Positions 54,677 through 64,000 of a DNA stretch of 64,000 nucleotides are shown here, one piece after another. This DNA comes from Leptodactylus fallax (lineage: Eukaryota > Chordata > Amphibia > Anura > Leptodactylidae). Position 1 is the stretch's first letter; the number at the start of each line of letters is the position of its first letter. The position numbers and the translations under genes were made by a program. Location of the stretch: assembly GCA_947044405.1 (NCBI GenBank), contig CAMRHE010000197.1:1984001-2048000 (forward strand), written 5' to 3'. The notes under the pieces were generated by a model that saw only the letters and a program-made list of their open reading frames with translations, was not told the origin of the DNA and did not search any database.

Positions 54677-56314
54677 CTGGTATGTATCTATGTTGTGTTA
54701 TTACTGTTTTTACTATGTGTATGGTTTTAAATGGCGTCCATCAGTTACTAAGACTATGACGCATGCTCTTTTTGCACCTGGATTAGTGATGAGGAGATTG
54801 GTGGTTGCTGGGGTGACTGAGCGAGGGAGGTGCCTTTTTATGATGCACCCGGACTCAGTCATGCCATCAGCCTGTGGAAGCTCTGTGTGCGTGAAACGGC
54901 CTGTCACTGTTTGCTCTGGTATCGGCTAAGCCTGTTTTCACTCACTTGCAATAAAGTCTGATGTTTGGAGAATAGTGCCGCTCCTGTTTTTCTCTTTCTT
55001 GTGAATATTGTGAAATCCATGTTTTGCCCTTGTCCATAATTTCTGCTCCATGAGTCGATGGTGGCATGCACCTTTTCCCAGACTGACATATCTAAGGAAA
55101 GGTCCACATTCTCCAATACATACATAAAGCAGGGACAGCTTTCCTAGAGAAAAAATGGTGGCTAGGTATCTTCCATCAAGGTCAAGTACATGCCATCAGT
55201 TGGCAAAACGCAGTAGAAAATGCTAAGCAGCTTGGTCAGGTATAAGTTAAATTGCAGAACCACTGGATAAATGGACGTATATTGCTGTTTCCTGGACACA
55301 CATTCCCTTATGGACTGACATTGGTGTGGTAGAGGAGGAGAAGGAGAAACAGTTTGTGATGATGATTATAATGACAAACATGTGCTAGGTGTAGATGTGG
55401 CCTGCTTACAAGGAGGCAGTAGGAGAGTCTTTCTCATTTCCTCTGCCAGTGCCACTGCCAAGTCTATTTTGCCAAATAACATGTCTATAGGATGTCTATA
55501 TATGAGGCCTTTTCAAATGAGTATGTAGAGATGATGTTCCTACATTTGTTCCTGCATGGCCACGTCTAAGTTTATGCTTGCAGATCTTTCACATTGCCAT
55601 GGAATTATTCCCACATTAATAATAATAATACAGTAATAATAATAATAATAATTATAATAGCGTCAGTCAGCTTTAAATAACTACTTTTTTTTAGATTAGC
55701 ACAGGCTGTGATACTGTATATACTGTATGAGTAGCAACAAAAAAAAAAATGCCTAAGAAAAGAATATTTTTTCAGATGACCACACTCAGTCACACTGTGT
55801 ATTGGGTGAAGAGAGCAGAAAAAACCCCTGATATAACAGTTTTTTTTAGATTATTGAATGAAAGAGTTAACTGTCCTTTGTTTGTGTATTAGTGTAGCAA
55901 TGCTGCTGTTAGGCACCAGCACAGATATTTCTATCACTAATCTGCCTTTAATTGATTCAACTAAACTTTCTCTAACTCTGTTGCTTGCTATTGTAAGCTT
56001 TTCAGAACTGAGTGCTCTATATGATGCAGTGAGATAAATCCCAGATCCTTCTCTATGCCCTCCATGATGATAATTGCAGTACCTTGTATATTGTACAGTA
56101 AGGTGTCCACCTTCTACAACTGTCTATTGATTGAAAGCCTGTCACACTGACGCACAAGATATGTGTCTCTTCTGTATTTTTCCTACGCAATATATGTGGC
56201 AGCAGCCAGTTTGTAAGAGACTAATTTGCATTTGTTTGTTTTCTTTAAAAACCGGACAATTCAGAATACTCGGGTCGATCCCTGTTCGTAACAAATCGGT
56301 TTGCTCATCTCTAT

Positions 56315-56916
56315 CTCTGACTTTTTTATTAAAATAAATATTGATGTTGAATTAAAAAAAAAAGAAAAAAAGATGATCATTGACTGTGTCAGGTTAACAC
56401 TGCTACATTTGTAAGTAAACCATAGCCTGTAGCTAGTAGTGTTGAATGAATCTAGCCGGCAATCAAGCAACAAGCCGCAGTTGTCCCGAATTTAGCTTTT
56501 TTTAGCAAAATCAAACGATTTGGGATTTGTCTCTGGCAAACTAAAATTGCAGCTGCAGCAGGATTTGTATTAAATTATTATACTCTGGGGTCTCTTCAGA
56601 CCCCTGAGTATAATAGGTCTAGGCCCAAGAGAAGAGTAAAAAAAATGAAAAAAAAAAAAAACATTTATACTCACCTTCCCTTACCTTTTTTGGGCCTCCT
56701 CACGGCATCTGGTGATCTCTGTCCTCCTCTGTGCGCATTAAGTCTCAGAAGAGTGCCAGAGTAGGCCTTTGGTTCTCTTGTGTGACGCGCCCAGGGTCAT
56801 CGCTGATGCCAGTGATTGGCACTCTTCTGAGATTGATAAACAAAAAAAAAAAAATACCACAAATTTGGGATTGCTGAAATTACAAGACAATCCCTTTAAT
56901 ATATATTTAGAGATAA

Positions 56917-56959
<43 letters not shown>

Positions 56960-58140
56960 TTGACAAACTCTGGAAACACCATTGACTTAGATAGATACTG
57001 TAGATGTTAGACAGAAAACTTTATTTTATGGCCTTTATTCCCACCAGTGTCACAACTGCCATTTGCAAGTGAGTCAAAAATACCTAGGCATTTACAAACG
57101 GATACTGACAAACTCTGCAAAACACCATTGACTTTTATAGTGGTTCATAAGGTTTCCACCTGGTATTTTTGATACAAATAATACCCCTACTGACATCAAT
57201 ATGCATGCTGTAGAAATATACAAAAAATTCAGCTTGATTGGCAAAAATTGAAGAGTGAACAAAGCCTTAGTTTTCTGGAAAGTTCTTCAATTTAACTATA
57301 TAATTGATGCTAAAGGAATGAATCTATATTTGTGAATTCTAGCAGCAATTTCTCATTAGATTTGGATTTCCACAACATATCTTTTTACATTGCAGCTAAA
57401 TGATTTGTTTGAAAATGTGCTAACTTCTTGCAAGGCTTGGGAATCGTAAAAAGTATGAACGTCTTCATGTGTGCCCAATGTTGTGAACCAAAATCATGTA
57501 TCAATGCATAATGAAATAATTCTAGCAATGCAAGTTCTGAACCTTTGATTTGATATTATGCACACAACACAATCCCTTGCATGTTCTTCATTGTGGCATG
57601 AAGGATACAAGCCATAAAGTCAAGGCAAAGGCATAACATTATGTCACAAAAAATTTCAGGATCCTGTAAGCATGTTCTAAATTCCGGTGTCCAAGGTATC
57701 CAAGTATTTAGAACTATATTATAATAAACTTCACAGTGTACTTTTTTTTTCAATTGCTGTATATGCTTATGAATTGCAAATCTGTATATCCCTCTACTTT
57801 ATACTCAGTTTCTGATATATAAATGATGTGTTGTGAACCAAGGGTTAATCAAATCTTAATAACCATATGACTAATTTATTCTGCAAAAATGTAATGTATT
57901 TCTTCATGCAAACAGATAGGAGTTATTAAAACAAATAATCATTGTGTTCAGCAGATTCTGACTGAAAATATAGGTTCTTACATAGTGAAATTGCAATTCG
58001 AGCCGTATATCATTATCACAAGAAGCATGAACGAAAGCAGTCTAGATAAATCTAGAGCACCAGCAGAGGGAGCCACAGTTCATCATGTCTTACAATTTAC
58101 AGCAAAGACCTCTAGTATCTTGGCATGAGTATACACTCAC
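56315..58140. other. Mostly unrecognised; contains (GATA)n
   Basis: The block 56430-56880 shares the phrase TATACTCTGGGGTCTCTTCA with 58680-59040, so both belong to one unnamed repeat family. 56914-56957 is a (GATA)n microsatellite. No gene was seen. Confidence 0.5.
56914..56957. repeat. (GATA)n microsatellite
   Basis: About ten ATAG/GATA units in a row. Confidence 0.95.
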
Positions 58141-58152
58141 AGATATACATAT

Positions 58153-58157
58153 ATCTA

Positions 58158-58206
<49 letters not shown>
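58153..58206. repeat. (TATC)n microsatellite
   Basis: About thirteen CTAT units, the reverse complement of the GATA tract 1.2 kb upstream. Confidence 0.95.
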
Positions 58207-58207
<1 letters not shown>

Positions 58208-59642
58208 ATTTCTATCTTTATATAGCTCAATCAATCATAAAACCAGTCACAGGTGAAATGAATTGATTATTTTTGTGAATATGGCATTTTTCAAAGAATG
58301 GGATGACTGTCAGTGGCAGTGACAGTAAGTACACTGTAGCAGCCATAGTTGCCACAGGGCCTGCAACCTTACAGGGCCCGTGACCTTGGTGGGCCCCCGC
58401 TGTTTTTTTTTTTTTCATTAATAGGCCGTTACCTGCTGAAGTAATCCCAGGTAATGGGCTCTATTTACTAACTGATCCCCATTCCTGCTCACTACTGCCT
58501 CCGCTTCCCCTTCTGCCCTCCAGGGGGCACCATGCATCCCATATCACGTCATTGGGGACCCCAGGAGGGAGGAAGGGGAAGCGGAAGTGGCCATGAGCAG
58601 GAGTGGAGATGGTAATTAAGGCCACGAACCCGCGGCAATAGTATTTGTTTAGCGAATCCCTACAAATACTGCTACTATAATACTCGGGGGTCTCTTCAGA
58701 CCCCAGAGTATAATGATTGACGGCCCAGAGGAGGTGAGCAGACTAAAAAAAACAGTGTTACTTACCACTCCTGGACTCCGGTGTGACTCTCCCCTGTGTT
58801 CATGCCTCTGTAGTGATGTCATAGACGTCATGTGGGTTATACTCAACTCTCCTGCGCTCCAGCACAACTCCCTACTGTTTTCGGCCCTCTTGAATGATGC
58901 CGGCTTAACCCACGTCTGTGACGTCATTGAAGAGGGCTTATAACAGCAGGGAGTCGTGCTGGAGCACAGGAGAGGTGAGTATCATTGGTTTTTATTTTTT
59001 TCACCTTCCCGGGCCTCCGATCATTATACTCTGGGGTCTGAAATATAATATACTGTATAAAAACAGTTTGCAACGAACACTGTTGCGACATAATACCATG
59101 TAGAGAGGCCACTATGGACATAATACTGTGTGGAAAGGCCGCTATGGGACATTATACTGTGTGGAAGGGCCGCTATGGGACATTATTTTGGCAGTGCTGG
59201 GTATCAAAATAAAAGTTAGGGGGAGATCCTGTCTGATGTAAGGGGGGGTACACTCAATACCAGAAATAGATTATAAATGGAGACAATATGGCAGACCTGG
59301 GATACGGGACATATGGATTCAGGGTGCCCATATCTTATCGAAGGTCAGGCAGGTGTTAGATAAGGTGGCATTAATCTTTTCATGGAGCATGACTGTGTCA
59401 ATTCGACGAATCACGTCCGTCAACACAAGTAAGGGTTTCCTCCAATTAAAGGCAATATGAATCCGGGCAGACATTATGATATACTGTAATCATTTGAATT
59501 GAGCATATTTAAGGTTATCAGGCTTAAGGTTAAGGAGAAAAATAGGGGCCGATAATGGGATTGGCCATCCAAAAAGTTGCTTTGCCCTGTTTACAATTGT
59601 GTATTATAATTACTCTTACTTTGCAGGAACTATGTCTTTAGT
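58207..59642. other. Unnamed repeat blocks
   Basis: 58430-58620 is G/C-richer sequence with inverted pieces (CTTCCCCTTCTGCCCTCCAG against GAGGAAGGGGAAG). 58680-59040 contains GGGGTCTCTTCAGACCCC and two arms reading GAGGGCTTATAACAGCAGGG and, inverted, CTACTGTTTTCGGCCCTC. These look like a non-autonomous element, but I could not define ends. Confidence 0.45.
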
Positions 59643-61100
59643 AGAGATGGGCGAACCGATTTGTTATGAACTGGATTCGAAACCAAATTTTCCAAATTGT
59701 TTGGTTTTTAACAAAGCTACAGTAAATACTTTGTGATTTGTCTCGGACAAACTAAAATGGCCATCACAACATGCATTGCACAGTGAAAATACAGAAGAGA
59801 CACGTGTTTCTGACGTCCTGCCATCACCTGACCACCTCTCAGCCAATAGTTAGTGGTAGATGGACACCTTACAATGCTGATGTCACATACAGTATATAAA
59901 ATGTTGTGGTTAAGAACAAGAGGCATTTCAGTGATGGTAGAAATAGAGGATGGATGTGTTATTCATCACTGCATGATCCAAAGCAATTACTCCATTTTCT
60001 TCAGCAATACATAGGATAGCTAACTCTTTAATTGCCAATAACCTAATTTTGTCTAAGTCTGTTTTACAATAGAGCAGTTTGATCTGTGACTGTCCACAGA
60101 GTGCCTTACATTGTTTTTACTGACAATGTCAGTCCTATTAATGAAAAATCTTTTCTTAAGGGTTTTTTTGGGGGGGGGCAATAGTATTTTTTGTTAAATA
60201 GATACAAATCTACGTTCTAATGGCAAAACACTTATTCTGTCTGTGTTAATCTGAAAAATCTCCATTCCTTAAGGGTTTTCTTTGGTTACCCAATAAACAG
60301 TGTGCACAACCTGCTAATCTGAAAAATCCAAGAACATCCAAGAGACTTGCCTGGGGTAGGTCTAAGGCAAGCTTGTATGGTGGTGGCACTGGAAAAGATG
60401 TTTCCACGCGTGCTGATTTTGGCAGCAGCAGCTACATGCAGCTATTTCCCATATGGAATTTTTTTTATAAATTACCAAATGAAAAATGGCAAGGTGAAAG
60501 ATCTGCAAACAGAAAATTAGCCATGAGTATGCAGGCACACCTGTAGGAACTAAGTCTCTCCGTACTCACTTGAAATGTTGTCACCAGCTCATTTGGAAAA
60601 ATAGAATTGGCATTATCATTATCATATCTGTCTGCTTTTCTTCCTCCTCCACATCAACGTCAGTCATCATCCATAAAGGAATGTGTTTCCAGTAAACAGC
60701 AATCTGCAATCAGTCACCTGGCTAGTCTTTTACTCACACTGGGCCAAGTTACTGGCGGTGCAGTCACTGCCGTGCCACTTAGTGGAATCCACTGTGTTTA
60801 ACCAACTGATGGCATGTGCACAATCTCAATGGAGATTACCCAGCCAAAATTATTTCTCTAGGAAAGCTGTCCCTGCCTGATATTGCCATGTAAATATCTC
60901 CTTGTAAATGTCCATGTGCAGAAAGGTTCATGCCACCATCAACACATGGAGCAGTAATTATAGAAAGGGACAATACATAGCTTTCATGGCCCATCGAAAC
61001 ACCACAGTCTAGAACCACAGTCACAAGGCCAGGCGCTTTCTAGTACTGACATCACATCTTGGATGCCGGCCCATTTTCAACACCAAGCAGGACCATTCTC
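59643..61100. mobile_element. hAT-type element remnant, related to 53423-56314
   Basis: It starts AGTAGAGATGGGCGAACCGA and shares the block GACTGTCCACA...TTGTTTTTACTGACAA with 53600-53650, and an inverted block containing CTAGGAAAGCTGTCCCTGCC with about 55128-55150. The right end was not found, so the stated end is arbitrary. Confidence 0.45.
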
Positions 61101-62099
61101 CTCCTCCAGTTCCTCCACACTGGACCATTTCCCGACACCAAATTCACAAGGGCAAGCCATTACTTATACTCTCTCTCTTTCATTTCATGACTGTAAAGTG
61201 AAGCACACATTGAGTTGCACTGTGTCACATGCTGGTGCGTCAGTTTGAGCATCAGTGTACAATGAATGATTACTGCATGCAACAAACCATGGAAACGATG
61301 GAGTAGATAACTGTGAGAGGAATACAAAAAACAACTTCTACCTCATGACCACTTTTGGAAGATAGCCTGCCAGTTGAAAAACCTGGACTAAGCACACTAA
61401 CAGTGTGCAACAAATTTTCCTTCTGTAAATGGTCACTACTTGGTGCTGCATATGCACCCATAAAGATGCAAGAAAAGATAATTTTTGGTGGCAGACACAT
61501 TGGCCACAAATTTTTCTTCAAATTCTGTAAATTGTCACTCTGCCAACACAATGCTGATGTGCCATTTGCTCCTGTTCATGGATAAATGGCTGCATCTCCT
61601 CCCATAAAGGGATATTTTTTGGTGGTTTATTTATAAAGTCAGTTCTTTATCACTTCACTTTTCAAGTGGGAGACACTCTGACACTGTGCTACAAATTTGT
61701 CTTCAAATTCTGTAGTTTCCAGTGCCATTTGCCACTTCCACTCTGTTGGCACAAAAACAATAAAATAAAACAAACAACCCCATCATTGCTTCTTCCAATA
61801 CCAACACATTGTTGGTGTGGCATTCTACGCACAAAAAGGGATCATTTTTGGTGTTTTTTTTTTTTTTTTAAGCCACTTGATCACTTTTCATATAGGCACT
61901 AAGCCACAAATTTGTCTCTCAATTAACACCAAGCATGTAGCACTTACAAGTCATCAAAAGGGGCTAATTGTTCTTTAAATCCATTGCTTTTGTCAATATA
62001 ACTGCCATGTGTGTCTAACAAACCATGAGCAAGCACCTTTCCACAAAAAAGGGTAAAAGTGTTTTAAACATAAAAATCCGTAAAAGCAAGTGGCAGCGC
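61101..62099. other. Unrecognised sequence
   Basis: No supported gene. Some phrases recur within it (CCACAAATTTGTC or similar near 61505, 61690 and 61905; TTTTTGGTG(G/T) near 61480, 61615 and 61845), suggesting internally repeated, decayed hAT-type sequence. Confidence 0.4.
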
Positions 62100-62175
62100 A
62101 GTGTATGGTTAAACAATGTCTGTAAAGATTATAATGGCGCTATATAAGTAAGCAAAATAATAAAAATAAATAAAT
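62100..62175 (+). repeat. L2/SINE-type 3' tail fragment
   Basis: TAATGGCGCTATATAAGTAA followed by (AATA)n resembles the 3' tails of the L2 copies at 9420 and 16045. Only the tail is recognisable. Confidence 0.5.
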
Positions 62176-62227
62176 AAGCTAATAGTTTGTATCTACTGCT
62201 TATCATCTGTTTTTTATCATAGACATA

Positions 62228-62750
62228 CAGTGAGTATGGAAAGTATTCAGACCCCTTTAAATTTTTCACTCTTTGCTTCATTGCAGCCATTTGCTAAAAG
62301 CAAAAAAGTTCATTTTATTTCTCATTAATGTACACTCAGCACCCCATCTTGACAGAAAAAAAACAGACATGTAGATATTTTTGCTAATTTACTAAAAAAG
62401 AAAAACTGAAATAACACATGGTCATAAGTATTCAGACCCTTTGCTGTGACACTCATATTTAACTCACATGCTTGCTGTCCATTTCCTTCTGATCCTCCTT
62501 GAGATGGTTCTACTCCTTCATTGGAGTCCAGCTGTGTTTAATTAAACTGATTGGAGTTGATTAGGAAAGGCACCCACCTGTCTATATAAGACTTCATAGC
62601 TCACAGTGCATGTCAGAGCAAATGAGAATCATGAGGTCAAAGGAACTGCCCAAGCAGCTCAGGGACAGAATTGTGGCAAGGCACAGATCTGGCCAAGGTT
62701 ACAAAAGAATTTCTGCAGCACTCAAGGTTCCTAAGACCACAGTGGCCTCC
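62228..62750 (+). mobile_element. Tc1-family fragment (family E)
   Basis: It starts CAGTGAGTATGGAAAGTATT after TA (62226-62227). After a 5' UTR, ATG at 62610 (or 62631) opens a transposase N-terminus, MRSKELPKQLRDRIVARHRS and ISAALKVPKTTVAS, a helix-turn-helix region. It breaks off at about 62750, so all three catalytic residues are lost. Confidence 0.82.
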
Positions 62751-62751
62751 A

Positions 62752-63060
62752 ATGGCCTCTGCAGCCATCATCTTCACAGACCCGGCATCCGCCGTAACAG
62801 CACAGCGGATGCCGAGAGGTTCATACCGCCAGGACACCCTCTCAGCTCAAGGCCCGCAGCATCGCCACACTCCTCCCGCTGCAGGAAGCCAGCGGTGGCA
62901 GTAGTGGGGGCGGTGCTGCGACCCCACGCCTCCCCCCCCCCCCGCCAAAACACCCCACATTTGGACTATAAGACGCACCCCCATTTTCCTCCCAAATTTG
63001 GGGGGAAAAAACTGTGTCTTATAGTTTGAAAAATTAGGTAATTTCATGTAAAACGCCAAA
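62752..63060. repeat. Non-autonomous repeat with hairpin at 62950-63030
   Basis: G/C-rich sequence with a C-run is followed by ACTATAAGACGCACCCCCAT and TCCCAAATTTGGGG, then a mirrored ACTGTGTCTTATAGT, forming an imperfect hairpin. This hairpin motif is familiar from frog repeats, but I cannot name its family. Confidence 0.5.
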
Positions 63061-63063
63061 TAT

Positions 63064-63660
63064 GGGTAGGACAAAATTACTGGCACCCTCAACTTAATAT
63101 TTGGTTGCACACCTTTTGGAAAAAAATAACTGAAATCAATCGCTTTCTATATTCATCAACAAGCTTATTAAACATCTCAACTGGAATTTTGGACCACTCT
63201 TCTTTTGCAAAGTGCTCCAGGTCTCTCATATTTGAAGGGTGCCTTCTTCCAACAGCAATTTTAAGATCTCTCCACAGTTGTTCAATGGGATGTAGATCCA
63301 GATTCATTGCTGACCACTTTTGACTGTTGGTACTGTGTTCTTTTCTTTGCAGGCCTCATTCTGTTTTTGGTAAAAAGTAGAATGATGTGCTTTACCAAAA
63401 AGCTCTGTCTTGGCCTCATCTGTCCACAAGACGTTTTCCCAAAAGGATTTTGGTTTACTCATGTACATTTTGGCAAACTGCATTCTAGCTTTGTTATGTC
63501 TCTGTGTCAGCAGTGGGGTCTTCCTGGGTTTCATTTCATTCAAATGTGGACAGATAGTCTGCGCTGACACTGATGCACCCTGAGCCTGCAGGACAGCATG
63601 AATTTCTTTGGGACTGGATTGGGGCTGCTTATCCACCATACAGACTATCCTGCGTTGCAA
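63064..63660 (-). mobile_element. Tc1-family fragment (family B-like) with internal deletion
   Basis: On the minus strand, the transposase middle (63304-63660) has DNA-binding pieces and the first Asp in ENVLWTDEAKTELFG. The end (63089-63307) has LDLHPIEQLWRDLKIAV with the Glu. The stretch holding the second Asp is deleted at about 63305. The N-terminus is cut by the hAT end at 63662. Protein phrases resemble those of the Tc1 at 14281-15910. Confidence 0.82.
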
Positions 63661-63661
63661 C

Positions 63662-64000
63662 TAGAGATGAGCGAATTGAGGCTGCAGAAGTGGAATTCGA
63701 TCCGAATTTCAGGAAATCTTCGATTCACCACGATTCCGGATTTCCTCACGCTTCGATGCATCGAATCGCATTTTTTTATAAAATTGCCGCCGCACATGTT
63801 AGAACAAGGTGCAAGGGACTCTGGGAGCGCGGGATCACCCACCATGCCAAGCGTGCAGCTAATCAGCAGCCAGCCGGACCTGTGATGTCACAGCCCTATA
63901 AAAACCATTGGCCATTTTAGGTACAGTCATTCCACATCGCTCTTACTGTATGGACAGATGTCAGCAGGAGCTAGGGAAAGACAGAAAACAGATAGAAGTT
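63662..64000. mobile_element. hAT-type element, left end only
   Basis: TAGAGATGAGCGAATTGAGG starts immediately after the Tc1 fragment. An inner inverted pair (TTCGATTCACC, CGATGCATCG) and a hAT-like subterminal region follow. It runs off the window. Confidence 0.55.

Larger units (their letters stand above)
53423..56314. mobile_element. hAT-type element (degenerate), with nested Tc1 fragment
   Basis: ATAGAGATGAGAGAACTGAT at the left and the inverted ATAGAGATGAGCAAACCGAT at the right (to 56314) match over about 31 bp. Such ends are frequent in frog hAT elements. The block near 53600-53990 recurs at 60070-60330, and a block near 55040-55200 recurs inverted at about 60790-60990. No clear TSD or coding region was read. 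Short AAAT (53965) and AAT (55617) microsatellites lie inside. Confidence 0.55.

Noticed and set aside
56914..58206. Opposed GATA and TATC tracts as a deliberate foldback
   Set aside because: Both are simple microsatellites 1.2 kb apart without other matching sequence between or around them.

Overview
The window is gene-poor, repeat-packed vertebrate nuclear DNA, most likely from an anuran amphibian with a large genome. The evidence is the mix of transposable elements: L2 and CR1 LINEs, a Tx1/L1-like LINE, Penelope-like elements (PLEs), several Tc1/mariner families, hAT elements with GATGAGCGAAC-type ends, TTAA-flanked piggyBac-like and T2/Kolobok-like elements, and a tRNA-derived SINE with an L2-type tail. 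I found no convincing host gene, exon, tRNA or rRNA gene. Every protein-like frame I can interpret belongs to a mobile element.

Layout. Positions 1-3.3 kb hold a decayed minus-strand Ty3/Gypsy pol, split by a 644-bp solo LTR. A piggyBac-like element follows at 3.5-4.75 kb. From 6.65 to 16.27 kb there is one nested stack: a mariner-type element was entered by an L2 LINE, and that LINE was entered by a second 5'-truncated L2, by a hAT element carrying a 1.5-kb minisatellite, and by a Tc1 element. Each insertion is bounded by a target-site duplication (TSD) I could read. 16.9-17.9 kb is a palindrome inside a palindrome. 22.6-31.4 kb is a Tc1 element with a nearly complete transposase frame whose right terminal repeat was entered by a complete, young 7.2-kb Ty3/Gypsy retrotransposon (LTR, tRNA-Ser primer site, gag, pol, LTR). 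31.4-33.0 kb is a broken PLE, itself interrupted by an LTR-like sequence and a 302-bp ribozyme-bearing unit. A CR1 fragment, TTAA elements and a Tx1/L1 LINE fossil follow to 38.1 kb. 39.0-41.0 kb is a second hAT with a minisatellite core, and its right end was copied in a 636-bp tandem duplication. 42-64 kb holds a Gypsy integrase fossil, a second Tc1 copy, a 678-bp PLE-derived insertion with three hammerhead ribozyme motifs, a Harbinger-like MITE, a CR1 LINE, a second solo LTR with TSD, and several hAT and Tc1 remnants.

Most notable are four hammerhead-ribozyme motifs (32.4, 49.5, 49.6 and 49.9 kb) in short PLE-derived units that carry no coding sequence yet have clean 13-14-bp TSDs. They look like independently mobilised, ribozyme-bearing retroelements. 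Other points are two unrelated hAT elements each enclosing a minisatellite, a 2A-like motif in the L2 reading frame, a candidate -1 frameshift site at the gag/pol overlap of the young Gypsy element, and a stretch of that element's right LTR that looks like an assembly error rather than biology.
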